Assembly (NCBI RefSeq): GCF_900114895.1
Contig: NZ_FOUO01000019.1
Span: 1 to 41,326, forward strand
Direction: 5' to 3'
Source: Ectothiorhodospira mobilis
GTDB taxonomy: Bacteria; Pseudomonadota; Gammaproteobacteria; Ectothiorhodospirales; Ectothiorhodospiraceae
DNA: 41,326 nucleotides
Shown here: one piece after another, positions 7,427 through 16,132 of the stretch
How positions within the stretch are numbered: position 1 is the stretch's first letter
How the letters are laid out: each line of letters begins with the position of its first letter
Notes under the pieces: model-generated
What the model saw: the letters and a program-made list of their open reading frames with translations, nothing else
Told to the model about the DNA's origin: nothing
Database searches by the model: none
Translations under genes and position numbers: made by a program

Positions 7427-8434
7427 TCAGAACTCCGGCTTGGGGTCCCGGCTGAGCAGTTCCTCCACCGCCCGGGTGGGGGGCAGGTCCTCGTAGAGGA
7501 TGCGGTAGACCCGCTGGCAGATGGGCATGTCCACCCCCAGTTCGTCCGCCTTGGCCACGGCCATGCGGGCCGTGCGCGCCCCCTCCACCGCCTGACCGAT
7601 GGCGGCCATGGCCGCCTCCCGGGATTGCCCCCGGCCCAGGGCCAGGCCCAGGCGGCGATTGCGGGACTGATCGTCGGTGCAGGTGAGCACCAGATCCCCC
7701 ACGCCGGAGAGGCCCATGAGGGTCTCGCTGCGGGCGCCGGCGGCCTCCCCCAGGCGCATGAGCTCGGCCAGGCCGCGGGTGATCAGGGCGGCGCGGGCGT
7801 TGGCACCAAAGCCCAGGCCATCGGAAACGCCGGCGGCGATGGCCAGGACGTTCTTGAAGGCCCCGCCCAGTTGCACCCCCACCACGTCGTCGCTGGTGTA
7901 GACCCGCAGGGTGCCGCCGGCGAGCCAGTCCCGGGCCGCCTCGGCGAAGTCCGCATCCGGGGAGGCCAGGGTCAGGGCCGTGGGCAGGCCGCGGGCCACC
8001 TCGCCGGCGAACGAAGGCCCCGAGGCCACCCCCCAGGGGACCGTGACGGGCAGGATCTCCTGGGCCAGTTGGTGCAGCCAGCGGGTGCTGGCCTCGTCCA
8101 GCCCCTTGGTGGCCCACACCAGCCCGCCGGGGCCCAGCCCCGGGGCGATGCGCGCCAGGGTCTCGCGAAAGCCGCCGCTGGGCACCGCCAGGAGCACCCG
8201 GCGGGCACGGCCCACCAGGGCCTCCAGGTCCGTCTCGGGGTGCAGCCCCGGCGGGAAGGGGCAGTCCGGCAGGTAGCGGGCGTTGCGGCCCTCGGCGGCC
8301 ATGGCCGCCACCTGGGCGGCGTCGCGCCCCCACAGGCCCACGTCCAGCCCCTTGCGGGCGAGATGGATGGCCAGGGCGGTCCCCCAGGAACCGGCCCCCA
8401 CCACGGCCACGTCGTGCATCGGGCTCACGGCCAT
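7427..8434 (-). CDS. gpsA: Glycerol-3-phosphate dehydrogenase [NAD(P)+]
   Basis: 335 residues from ATG 8434; the frame opens further upstream inside secB but that part is not conserved. It reduces dihydroxyacetone phosphate to sn-glycerol 3-phosphate for phospholipid synthesis. It has the Rossmann motif VVGAGSWGTALA (about residues 11-22), ASGPSFAGEVA, the catalytic-lysine region GGAFKNVLAIAAG and LSGVGDLVLTCT. It starts 7 bases after the secB stop and is the last gene of the rhodanese-grxC-secB-gpsA operon, an order shared with E. coli. Confidence 0.95.
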   Translation of the reverse strand: MAVSPMHDVAVVGAGSWGTALAIHLARKGLDVGLWGRDAAQVAAMAAEGRNARYLPDCPFPPGLHPETDLEALVGRARRVLLAVPSGGFRETLARIAPGLGPGGLVWATKGLDEASTRWLHQLAQEILPVTVPWGVASGPSFAGEVARGLPTALTLASPDADFAEAARDWLAGGTLRVYTSDDVVGVQLGGAFKNVLAIAAGVSDGLGFGANARAALITRGLAELMRLGEAAGARSETLMGLSGVGDLVLTCTDDQSRNRRLGLALGRGQSREAAMAAIGQAVEGARTARMAVAKADELGVDMPICQRVYRILYEDLPPTRAVEELLSRDPKPEF

Positions 8435-8441
8435 GGCGGTG

Positions 8442-8963
8442 TCAGTTGGCGGGCGTGGCGCGGTCGTCGCCGTCCCCCCGGGCCGCCTGGCGTTCCCGCA
8501 GGCGCTGGGCATAGAGGGCGTCGAAGTTCACCGGCGCCAGCAGCAGCTGCGGGAAGCCGCCCCGGGTGACCAGATCGGATACCGCCTCACGGGCGAAGGG
8601 GAAGAGGATATTGGGGCAGTAGGCGGACAGCAGAGGACCCTGCTGGTCCTCCGGGATGCCCCGCAGCAGGAAGATCCCCGACTGCTTCACCTCCACCAGG
8701 TAGGCCGTCTTGCCCTGGGACTGGGTGGTCACCGTCAGGGTCAGCTCCACCTCATAGACACCGGGATCCTTCAGGGCCCGGGATTGGGTATTGAGCTGGA
8801 CGTTGGTCTCCGGCTTCCACTCCCCGAGGAACACCTCAGGGGTGTTGGGGGCCTCGAAGGAGATGTCCTTGGTATAGATCTTCTGCAGGCCGAATTCCTG
8901 CTGGGCCTGCTGACCCTGGGCGGCGCCGTCGAGGCGCGCGCCGGATGCTGTGTTTTCGGTCAT
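8442..8963 (-). CDS. secB: Protein-export chaperone SecB
   Basis: 173 residues from ATG 8963, preferred over GTG 8969 because GGAG lies five bases upstream of it. The SecB core is intact: FGLQKIYTKDISFEAPNTP, a set of beta strands ending LEVEV-type VYEVELTLTV, and CPNILFPFAREAVSDLVTRG, the SecA/substrate surface. SecB tetramers hold preproteins unfolded and deliver them to SecA. It lies between grxC and gpsA. Confidence 0.96.
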   Translation of the reverse strand: MTENTASGARLDGAAQGQQAQQEFGLQKIYTKDISFEAPNTPEVFLGEWKPETNVQLNTQSRALKDPGVYEVELTLTVTTQSQGKTAYLVEVKQSGIFLLRGIPEDQQGPLLSAYCPNILFPFAREAVSDLVTRGGFPQLLLAPVNFDALYAQRLRERQAARGDGDDRATPAN

Positions 8964-9049
8964 GTCCACTCCGTCATCGGGATGATGGGATCGCCGCGCG
9001 CCATCATACTAGGCGGGACAGCAACAGGACCATGACTTTTCCGGGATCT

Positions 9050-9340
9050 TCAGCCGCCCGGGCGGGAAAGCCCCAGGGCGGCATCCAGTTCGCCCGCGCG
9101 GTCCAGGGCGGCCAGATCGCTGTATCCGCCCAGGTGGCGCTCGCCGGCGAAGACCTGGGGCACGGTGTGGCGCCCGGAGCGGGCCTCCATCACGTCCCAC
9201 TGTTCCGGATCCCGGTCCACCCGGATCTCCTGGAAGGCGACGCCCTTCTTCTTGAGCAGCCTGCGGGCCAGGAGGCAGAAGACACAGCCGCCGGTGGCGT
9301 ACATCACCACGGGCACGGCATCGCCGGGGGCATCGTCCAT
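9050..9340 (-). CDS. grxC: Glutaredoxin 3-like protein
   Basis: 96 residues with a thioredoxin fold. The active site is Cys19-Val-Phe-Cys22 instead of the usual CPYC. TVPQVF supplies the cis-proline, and GGYSDL is the glutathione-binding segment. It should reduce disulfides or remove glutathione from proteins. It starts 10 bases after the rhodanese stop. Replacing the Pro-Tyr of the active site is expected to shift redox potential. Confidence 0.9.
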   Translation of the reverse strand: MDDAPGDAVPVVMYATGGCVFCLLARRLLKKKGVAFQEIRVDRDPEQWDVMEARSGRHTVPQVFAGERHLGGYSDLAALDRAGELDAALGLSRPGG

Positions 9341-9350
9341 GGCCGGGATC

Positions 9351-9779
9351 CTATTTCTTCGACAGGGGCAGGTTGGCGGCCTGCCAGGCGTTGATCCCGC
9401 CCTGCAGGTTGCTCACCTTCTCGAACCCGTTCTTGGTCAGGGTGTTGCAGGCCTGGGCGGAACGGCTGCCGTTCTCGCAGTAGACGATGACGTGCTTGTC
9501 CTTGTGCTTGTCCAGTTCGCTCAGGCGGTCCTTGAGCCGGTTCATCGGGATATGGCGTGCGCCGCTGATGCGTCCACCCTTGCGGGCTTCGGCATCGCTG
9601 CGCACATCCAGCACCAGGGAGGGTTCGCGGTTCATCACCTGCACCGCCTCCGCCGGCCCCAGTACCCCATACTTGCGCGTCAGGCGCGCGAACTCGGTGT
9701 AGACGATGGCCACGGCGACGGCCACCAGCAGGCCCACCAGCAGGGGATGATTGCCCACAAATTCCAGATATTGGTCCAT
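9351..9779 (-). CDS. yibN: Membrane-anchored rhodanese-like sulfurtransferase
   Basis: 142 residues with one N-terminal membrane helix (about 12-28) and a rhodanese domain. The active loop is Cys101 in CENGSRS, a dithiol variant with a second Cys at 111. LDVRS and GHI-like ARHIP are the other family marks. It would carry sulfane sulfur as a persulfide on Cys101. It is the E. coli YibN counterpart by position and architecture. It starts the operon with grxC, secB and gpsA and lies 81 bases downstream of a predicted persulfide-sensing regulator on the same strand. Confidence 0.9.
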   Translation of the reverse strand: MDQYLEFVGNHPLLVGLLVAVAVAIVYTEFARLTRKYGVLGPAEAVQVMNREPSLVLDVRSDAEARKGGRISGARHIPMNRLKDRLSELDKHKDKHVIVYCENGSRSAQACNTLTKNGFEKVSNLQGGINAWQAANLPLSKK

Positions 9780-9860
9780 GAATCGCTCGGGACGGTTGCG
9801 TCAACGGGAGGGGCGCATTCTGACCCGTCGCGCCCGGCCCGGCAAGCCGGTGCGGGCGGG

Positions 9861-10184
9861 TTACAGGGTGCGGCAGAAGACGTCCTGCATCATGCCGATC
9901 AGGCGCAGGGTGCGCCCGTCCCCCACACGATAGTAGACCCGGTTGGCATCCTTGCGGGCCATGAGGATACCCTTGTCCCGCAGGATGGCCAGGTGCTGCG
10001 AGATGTTGCTCTGGGAGGTGCCGACACGGTCCACGATCTCCTGGACACTCACCTCCCGGTCCCCCAGGACGCAGAGGATCTTCAGGCGCAGGGGATGCGC
10101 CATGGCCTTCAGGGAGCGGGAGGCGCGTTCGATGTCCTCCTCCCGGTTCATGAGATCGGTATCGGTCTGGGGTTCGGGCGACAT
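9861..10184 (-). CDS. ArsR-family regulator, BigR/SqrR-like persulfide sensor
   Basis: 107 residues from ATG 10184; the frame opens to 10265 but that part is unlike the family. The winged helix-turn-helix (VSVQEIVDRVGTSQSNISQHLAILRDKG) and wing (NRVYYRV) are intact. There is no arsenic CxC or metal-binding set. The only cysteines are Cys38 (KILCVLGD) and Cys104 (DVFCRTL), 66 residues apart. That matches the sensing pair of BigR (42 and 108) and SqrR (41 and 107), in which sulfide-derived persulfides link the two cysteines and release DNA. A rhodanese operon follows on the same strand, fitting a sulfane-sulfur response. Confidence 0.85.
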   Translation of the reverse strand: MSPEPQTDTDLMNREEDIERASRSLKAMAHPLRLKILCVLGDREVSVQEIVDRVGTSQSNISQHLAILRDKGILMARKDANRVYYRVGDGRTLRLIGMMQDVFCRTL

Positions 10185-10279
10185 GGGATGGTTCGTGTTG
10201 GTATGCGCTCTGGACCTGGACAATGGAATCCCGTTGGGCCGGTGGATGAATTTGTATATTAGCACTCCATGAAGCGATT
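10185..10279. promoter_or_regulatory. Divergent promoter region, regulator/envC
   Basis: A 95-bp gap between the diverging ArsR gene and envC. An AT-rich stretch at 10247-10262 contains TATATT (10255-10260), a possible rightward -10 box with TTGGGC (10234-10239) 15 bases before it. This spacing is short, so the assignment is weak. No ATTC-N8-GAAT (SqrR-type) operator is visible. Confidence 0.35.
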
Positions 10280-11467
10280 ATGATCTTTATCAAACGGATT
10301 GCAATGCGCACGGCCTGGGCCACCCTCCTGGCGGCCCTGTGCTGCGCCCCCGTCTGGGCGGCCGACGAGCGGGAAGAGGCGGCCCGGCGGCTGGAGGCGG
10401 TGCAGGAGGCCATCGGCCGGCTGCAATCCCGTCTGGAGGCGGCCCGGGGCGAACGCGGGCGCCTGGAGGCGGCCCTGCGCGCCTCCGAGAAGGACCTGAA
10501 CCGGGCCGGCCAGGCCCTGGCCCAAAGCGAGGCCGAGTTGCGCAAGACGCAGCAGCGGCTGGAGGCGGTCCGGGTGCGGGCCGACGAGGCCCGGGTGCGG
10601 CTGCAGGGCCACCGTGAGATCCTGGCGGCGCTGCTGCGCAGTGCCTACCAGAACGGCCGGGGCGGTCCCCTGAAGGTCCTGCTGCAGCAGGAGGACCCGG
10701 CCCGTCTGGGGCGCATGATGGCCTATCACCGCCATTATGTGCATGCCCGGGAGGCACGCATCGAGGCCACGCGCCAGGCCCTGGCGGGGCTGGAACAGGC
10801 CCGCGCCGAACTGCAGGCCCTGCAGGCGCGCCAGGCCCGCCAGCGGGCGGAGCGCACCGATCGCCTCAAGGCCCTGGAGGCGGCCCGCCGCAAGCGGGCC
10901 GAGGCCGTGGCGGCCCTGGAGGCCGAGATCGAGGCGGCCGGGGAACGCCTGCAAGGACTGCAGGCCGGCCGCAAGGCCCTGGAGGAACTGATCGAGACCC
11001 TGGATGCCACCCTGAGCGACATCCCGGACCGCTCCCTCATGGACCACCCGTTCGCACAGCGCCGGGGCCGCCTGCCCTTCCCCACCGCCGGGGAAGTGCT
11101 GCGGGGCTTCGACGAAGACGGCGTGACGGATGGCGAACACCGCCGCCGCGGGGTGATCCTGAAGGCCGACCCGGGGGACCCGGTGCATGCCGTGCATCCC
11201 GGCCGGGTGGCCTTCGCCGACTGGATGCGGGGCTACGGTATGCTGGTGATCCTGGACCACGGCGACGGCTACATGACCCTCTATGGCGACAACGAGACCC
11301 TCTACCACAGCCCCGGGGACTGGGTGCAGGCGGGAGAGGTCATCGCCCGCGCCGCCGGCGGCGGCCGCAGGGAGGGGACCTACTTCGAGATCCGCCACGA
11401 CGGGGCCCCCGTGAACCCCCTAAGGTGGTGCGACTCTAAGCGCCCAATGATAGGCTTTACCCGTTGA
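10280..11467 (+). CDS. envC: EnvC-like murein hydrolase activator
   Basis: 395 residues. A signal peptide (about 1-27, ending PVWA) is followed by a long coiled coil (about 30-250) rich in Ala, Arg and Glu, then a LytM/M23 domain. The zinc-ligand residues of active M23 peptidases are missing: LYGDNETLYHS stands where YGH is expected, and TYFEIRHDG lacks HxH. The domain is therefore non-catalytic, as in E. coli EnvC, which activates AmiA/AmiB at the septum. About 14 residues follow the usual NPLRW end. ctpA follows by 68 bases. Start ATG 10280 or ATG 10304. Confidence 0.88.
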   Translation: MIFIKRIAMRTAWATLLAALCCAPVWAADEREEAARRLEAVQEAIGRLQSRLEAARGERGRLEAALRASEKDLNRAGQALAQSEAELRKTQQRLEAVRVRADEARVRLQGHREILAALLRSAYQNGRGGPLKVLLQQEDPARLGRMMAYHRHYVHAREARIEATRQALAGLEQARAELQALQARQARQRAERTDRLKALEAARRKRAEAVAALEAEIEAAGERLQGLQAGRKALEELIETLDATLSDIPDRSLMDHPFAQRRGRLPFPTAGEVLRGFDEDGVTDGEHRRRGVILKADPGDPVHAVHPGRVAFADWMRGYGMLVILDHGDGYMTLYGDNETLYHSPGDWVQAGEVIARAAGGGRREGTYFEIRHDGAPVNPLRWCDSKRPMIGFTR

Positions 11468-11535
11468 ACCCCGCGATATGGCCCGCGATACGGGGATAAC
11501 CAAAGCCTGCGGGAACGGCTCAGTCCGTGGAGTGA

Positions 11536-12861
11536 ATGATGATGAGAATGCAAACCCGGGCAGGCATCGGCCTGCTGTTGGGCGTGATCCTGGGGGTCAC
11601 GCTCAGCCTGTCCTTTGGTGTCATGGCCGAGCGCCAGGACGCCGCCGTCCCCGAGGCCCTGCCCCTGGAGGACCTGCGCACCTTCACCGATGTCTACATG
11701 CGCATCAAGCGCAACTACGTGGAGGAGGTGGAGGATAGCGAACTCCTGGAGAACGCCATCCGTGGCATGCTCAACGGCCTGGACCCCCACTCCACCTACC
11801 TCACCCCGGACGAGTTCTCCGAACTGCGCATCGGCACCCAGGGCGAATTCGGCGGCCTGGGCCTGGAGGTGGGCATGGAGGACGGCTTCGTCAAGGTCAT
11901 CGCCCCCATCGACGACACCCCCGCCAGCCGCGCCGGCATCCAGGCCGGGGACCTGATCATTCGCCTGGACGACACCCCCGTGAAGGGCCTGTCCCTGCAG
12001 GAGGCGGTGAACCGCATGCGCGGTCCCGAGGGCAGCAAGATTACCCTCACCATCATGCGCGAGGGCGAGGACGCCCCCTTCGAGGTGGAGATCACCCGGG
12101 ACATCATCCGAGTACGCAGCGTGCGCAGCGAGATGCTGGAGCCGGGCTTTGGCTACCTGCGCATCACCACCTTCCAATCCCGCACGGCACAGATGCTGGT
12201 GGAGGAACTGAAGGCCCTGCAGAAGGAAAGCGGCGGGCTCAAGGGCTTGGTGCTGGACCTGCGCAACAACCCCGGTGGCGTGCTCAACGGCGCCGTGGGG
12301 GTCTCCGATGCCTTCCTGAAGGAAGGGCTCATCGTCTACACCGAGGGCCGGGTGGACGAAGCCAAGCTGCGCTACAGCGCCTCGCCGGGGGACCTCCTGG
12401 ACGGCGCGCCCCTGGTGGTGCTGGTGAACAAGGGCTCGGCCTCCGCCTCGGAGATCGTCGCCGGCGCCCTGCAGGACCACGAGCGGGCCATCATCATCGG
12501 CACCTCCACCTTCGGCAAGGGCTCGGTACAGACCATCTTGCCCCTGGAGGGGGGCAAGGCCCTGAAGCTCACCACGGCCCGCTACTACACCCCCTCTGGC
12601 CGTTCCATCCAGGCGGACGGGATCCAGCCCGATATCCAGCTGGAACAGGTGAACCTGGCCAAGGCGGAGGACACGGTGCTGCAGCCGGTCACCGAGTCCC
12701 AGCTGGAAGGCCACCTGCCCGGCGCCAACGAGGATGCGGGCGATGCCTCCGATGAAGAGGACAAGGAGGACAAGGCCGCCTCCCTGGCCGTGCGGGACTA
12801 CCAGCTCTATGAGGCCCTGAACCTGCTCAAGGGGCTCACCATCCTGCAGGCCCGGCGCTGA
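11536..12861 (+). CDS. ctpA: Carboxy-terminal processing protease (S41)
   Basis: 441 residues with an N-terminal signal/anchor helix (about 8-30). A PDZ domain spans about 105-180, with substrate-gating FGGLGLEVG and ASRAGIQAGD. The S41 domain has VLDLRNNPGG and the catalytic pair in NKGSASASEI (Ser near 303) and GKGSVQT (Lys328). It cleaves periplasmic proteins, including cell-wall hydrolases, near their C-termini. A Glu/Asp-rich linker (about 400-417) precedes the last helix. It sits between envC and yibQ, a cell-envelope setting. Confidence 0.95.
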   Translation: MMMRMQTRAGIGLLLGVILGVTLSLSFGVMAERQDAAVPEALPLEDLRTFTDVYMRIKRNYVEEVEDSELLENAIRGMLNGLDPHSTYLTPDEFSELRIGTQGEFGGLGLEVGMEDGFVKVIAPIDDTPASRAGIQAGDLIIRLDDTPVKGLSLQEAVNRMRGPEGSKITLTIMREGEDAPFEVEITRDIIRVRSVRSEMLEPGFGYLRITTFQSRTAQMLVEELKALQKESGGLKGLVLDLRNNPGGVLNGAVGVSDAFLKEGLIVYTEGRVDEAKLRYSASPGDLLDGAPLVVLVNKGSASASEIVAGALQDHERAIIIGTSTFGKGSVQTILPLEGGKALKLTTARYYTPSGRSIQADGIQPDIQLEQVNLAKAEDTVLQPVTESQLEGHLPGANEDAGDASDEEDKEDKAASLAVRDYQLYEALNLLKGLTILQARR

Positions 12862-12901
12862 TGGGGAAGACACCGGTGCGGCGGATGGGACCGGACCGCC
12901 C

Positions 12902-13759
12902 ATGAACCGCCGCGGCGCCATGCCGCGCCCGCGCTGTGCCGCCACGGCCTGGGTGCTGCTGCTGGCGCTGTGGGCATGGTCGGCCTGGGGCCCCGCCTGG
13001 GGCGGCGACGGCGCGGCCCCCGTCATCGCCATCGTCATCGACGACCTGGGCAACGACCTGGAATCGGCGCGGCGCATCGCCGCCCTCCCCGCCCCGGTCA
13101 CCGTGGCGGTGCTGCCCTTCACCCCCTACGCCGGCGTGGTGGGTGACCTGGTGCAGGAAAACGGCCACGAGGTGATGCTGCACCTGCCCATGGAGGCGGA
13201 TGGTGACCATGATCCAGGGCCCGGGGCCATCCGCACCCGTCTGAACGAGGCCCAGACGCGCCGTCTGGTGCGCCAGGCCCTGGCACGGGTGCCCCAGGCC
13301 CGGGGCATGAACAACCACATGGGCAGCCGCCTGTCCCGCTCGCCCCATCACCTGGCCTGGATCATGAGCGAACTGCTGGCCCGGGATCCCGGGCTCTACG
13401 TCCTGGACAGCCGCACCCACGTGCAGACCCGCATCCAGCAGGTGGCCCGCTGGGCGGGGCTGCGCAACACCCGGCGGGACGTCTTCCTGGACGCCCGCCC
13501 CCATGACGCGGGCTTCGCCCGCCGCCAGCTGGAACACCTGGCCCGCCTGGCCCGTACCCGCGGCCACGCCCTGGGCATCGGCCATCCCCATCCCCAGACC
13601 CTGGAGGCCCTGGAGGCGATGCTGCCCCGGCTGCAGGCCCAGGGGTTCGAGCTGGTCACCGTGAGCCGCTATCTCTGGCAACAAGAGGAGATCCCCCAAT
13701 GGCACGCATCCTTGTCCCCCTCGCCCCCGGCTGCGAAGAACTCGAAGCCGTCACCCTGA
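12902..13759 (+). CDS. yibQ: Divergent polysaccharide deacetylase family protein
   Basis: 285 residues with a signal peptide (about 1-34) and the YibQ-type divergent deacetylase fold: AIVIDDLGNDLESA, VTVAVLPFTPY, EVMLHLPME, MNNHMGSRL, LYVLDSRT and ALGIGHPHPQTL. The Asp pair and His residues suggest a metal site, but no substrate is established. The last 20 codons overlap the start of the next gene and read as low-complexity sequence (SPSPPAAKNSKPSP). Order envC-ctpA-yibQ matches many gammaproteobacteria. Confidence 0.9.
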   Translation: MNRRGAMPRPRCAATAWVLLLALWAWSAWGPAWGGDGAAPVIAIVIDDLGNDLESARRIAALPAPVTVAVLPFTPYAGVVGDLVQENGHEVMLHLPMEADGDHDPGPGAIRTRLNEAQTRRLVRQALARVPQARGMNNHMGSRLSRSPHHLAWIMSELLARDPGLYVLDSRTHVQTRIQQVARWAGLRNTRRDVFLDARPHDAGFARRQLEHLARLARTRGHALGIGHPHPQTLEALEAMLPRLQAQGFELVTVSRYLWQQEEIPQWHASLSPSPPAAKNSKPSP

Positions 13760-14253
13760 TCGACCTCATGCGCCGGGCCGGATTCCAGGTGGTCACCGCC
13801 GGCCTGGAACCGGGTCCGGTGAAGTGCTCCCGCGGTGTGGTGCTGGTCCCCGACGCCCTGCTGGAGGAGGTGCATGAGGAATCCTTCGATCTGGTGGTGC
13901 TCCCGGGCGGGCTCGGCGGCGCCGACCGCCTCAACGCCGACCCCCGCATCCACGCCCTGCTGCGGCGCATGCACGCCGAGGGGCGTTACGTGGGCGCCAT
14001 CTGCGCCGCCCCCAAGGTGCTCGGCGAAGCGGGTCTGCTGCAGGGGCGCTCGGCCACGGGCTACCCCAGCGTGGTGAACGCCCTGGACCTGCCGGACACC
14101 CGCTTCACGGATCAGCCGGTGGTGGTGGACGGCCAGGTGGCCACCTCCACCGGCCCGGGCACCGCCATGGACTTCGCCCTCGCCCTCATCGAACTGCTGG
14201 CGGGGCCGGAGAAACGCCGGGAGGTGGAAGGGCCGCTGTGCCGGCCCGGGTGA
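13699..14253 (+). CDS. DJ-1/PfpI family protein (YajL-like)
   Basis: 184 residues. Family hallmarks are GCEELEA (Glu near 14), VVLPGGLGGADRL, and the nucleophile elbow with Cys102 in GAICAAPKVL. YajL-type proteins protect against oxidative and carbonyl stress; the exact activity is debated. ATG 13699 lies 61 bases inside yibQ and is preceded by AGAGGAG, so the two genes are translationally coupled. It ends six bases before the convergent glmS stop. Confidence 0.92.
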   Translation: MARILVPLAPGCEELEAVTLIDLMRRAGFQVVTAGLEPGPVKCSRGVVLVPDALLEEVHEESFDLVVLPGGLGGADRLNADPRIHALLRRMHAEGRYVGAICAAPKVLGEAGLLQGRSATGYPSVVNALDLPDTRFTDQPVVVDGQVATSTGPGTAMDFALALIELLAGPEKRREVEGPLCRPG

Positions 14254-14259
14254 CGGCCG

Positions 14260-16092
14260 CTATTCCACCGTCACCGACTTGGCCAGGTTGCGGGGCTGAT
14301 CCACGTCCGTGCCCTTGAGCACGGCGGTGTGGTAGGCCAGCAGCTGCAGGGGCACGGTGTGGACGATGGGGGAGAGCCAGTCGTCCGCCGGGGGCACGGC
14401 CAGGCACTGGATGCCGCCGTCGCCCCCCAGGGCGGTGACATCATCGGCGAACACCATCAGATGCCCGCCCCGGGCCCGCACCTCCTCCAGGTTGGACTTG
14501 AGCTTCTCCAGCAGGGGGTTGTTGGGGGCCACCACCACCACCGGCATATCCGCATCCACCAGGGCCAGGGGGCCGTGCTTGAGCTCCCCGGCGGGGTAGG
14601 CCTCGGCATGGATGTAGGAGATCTCCTTGAGCTTGAGGGCCCCCTCCAGGGCGATGGGATAGTGGGCCCCCCGGCCCAGGAACAGGGCGTGCTGCTTGTC
14701 CACCAGGGTCATGGCCAGCCGCTCCACCGGGGCGTCCAGGGCCAGCACCTTCTCCAGGGCGGCGGGCAGGGCCCGCAGATGCTGCGCGAAGGTCCGCCGC
14801 CGGTCCGCGTCCAGGCCGTGGTGGCGCCCCAGGGCCAGGGTGAGCAGGAACAGGGCCACCAGCTGCGTGGTGAAGGCCTTGGTGGAGGCCACCCCGATCT
14901 CGGGGCCGGCATGGGTCATGAGCACCAGGTCCGACTCCCGCACCAGGGAGCTCTCGGGCACGTTGCACACCGCCAGGGAGGCCAGGTAGTCGTCCTCCCC
15001 CGCCTGGCGCAGGGCCGCCAGGGAATCGGCGGTCTCGCCGGACTGGGAGATGGTCACCAGCAGGCAGTCGGGGAGTACGGCGTGACGCCGGTAACGGAAC
15101 TCGCTGGCCACCTCCACGCGGCAGGGCAGCCCCAGCAGCCCCTCGATCCAGTACCGGGCCACGAGCCCGGCGTGGTAACTGGTGCCGCAGGCCAGGATCT
15201 GCACCGAGCGCACCCGCGCCAGCAGATCCTCGCTCCCGGGGCCCAGGAGCCCCTCCGGCACGCCGTCCTCCGTCAGCCGCCCCTCCAGGGTCTCGGCCAC
15301 CGCCCGGGGCTGCTCATGGATCTCCTTGAGCATGAAGTGGCGGAAACGGCCCCGGTCGGCGGCGGCGGCGGTGAGGGCGCTCTCGCTCACCGGCCGGGTC
15401 ACCGCATGGCCATCGGCGTCGAGGATGCGCACCTCATCCCGGGTCAGTTCGGCGATGTCGCCGTTCTCCAGGTGGATGAAGCGCTGGGTCACCGGCAGCA
15501 TGGCCTGGATATCCGAGGCGATGAAGTGCTCGCCGATGCCCAGACCGATGATAAGCGGGCTCCCCTGGCGCACGGCGACGAGCCGGTCCGGGTCGTCCCG
15601 GCGCACGACCCCCAGGGCATAGGCGCCCTGCAGACGATGCCCCACCCGGCGCACCGCCTCGGGCAGGTCGAGGCCCTGGCGGCAGGTGTCCATGATCAGG
15701 TGGGCGATCACCTCGGTGTCGGTGTCGGAGGTGAAGGTGTAGCCCCGGGCCTCCAGCTCGGTGCGCAGGGCCTGGTGGTTCTCGATGATGCCGTTGTGCA
15801 CCACGGCGATGTCATCGCCGCTCAGGTGGGGGTGGGCATTGGCCTCCGTGGGACCGCCGTGGGTGGCCCAGCGGGTATGGGCCAGCCCCAGCTGCCCGGC
15901 CAGGGGCCGCTCCGCCAGCCGCCGGGCCAGGGCCTCCACCTTGCCCACGGCCCGCTCCCGCCGCAGCGCGCCGCCGGGATCCAGCACCACCAGCCCCGCG
16001 GAGTCGTAACCGCGGTATTCCAGGCGGCGCAGGCCCTCCAGGAGGATGGGCTGGACGTCGCGCCGGGCGATGGCACCGATGATTCCGCACAT
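14260..16092 (-). CDS. glmS: Glucosamine-6-phosphate synthase
   Basis: 610 residues, the normal length. MCGIIGAIA puts the glutaminase nucleophile Cys at position 2. HTRWATHG and HNGIIENH are glutamine-site motifs. Two SIS domains follow, with ACGTSYHAG, ISQSGETADSL and AYPAGELKHGPLAL. The end, NLAKSVTVE, is invariant in the family. It makes glucosamine 6-phosphate from fructose 6-phosphate and glutamine for peptidoglycan and LPS. It lies 40 bases downstream of purK on the same strand, an uncommon neighbour. No glmS ribozyme is expected in this lineage and none is visible. Confidence 0.98.
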   Translation of the reverse strand: MCGIIGAIARRDVQPILLEGLRRLEYRGYDSAGLVVLDPGGALRRERAVGKVEALARRLAERPLAGQLGLAHTRWATHGGPTEANAHPHLSGDDIAVVHNGIIENHQALRTELEARGYTFTSDTDTEVIAHLIMDTCRQGLDLPEAVRRVGHRLQGAYALGVVRRDDPDRLVAVRQGSPLIIGLGIGEHFIASDIQAMLPVTQRFIHLENGDIAELTRDEVRILDADGHAVTRPVSESALTAAAADRGRFRHFMLKEIHEQPRAVAETLEGRLTEDGVPEGLLGPGSEDLLARVRSVQILACGTSYHAGLVARYWIEGLLGLPCRVEVASEFRYRRHAVLPDCLLVTISQSGETADSLAALRQAGEDDYLASLAVCNVPESSLVRESDLVLMTHAGPEIGVASTKAFTTQLVALFLLTLALGRHHGLDADRRRTFAQHLRALPAALEKVLALDAPVERLAMTLVDKQHALFLGRGAHYPIALEGALKLKEISYIHAEAYPAGELKHGPLALVDADMPVVVVAPNNPLLEKLKSNLEEVRARGGHLMVFADDVTALGGDGGIQCLAVPPADDWLSPIVHTVPLQLLAYHTAVLKGTDVDQPRNLAKSVTVE

Positions 16093-16132
16093 GCCGGTGA
16101 ACTCCTCGAAGTGGGCGGGATGCCGGGACGGC

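Noticed and set aside
9780-10279. SqrR-type operator ATTC-N8-GAAT for the ArsR regulator
   Set aside because: Single ATTC and GAAT words occur, but no pair has the right spacing and orientation.
10280-11467. EnvC-like gene as a damaged peptidase
   Set aside because: Loss of zinc ligands is normal for EnvC, which is an activator rather than an enzyme.
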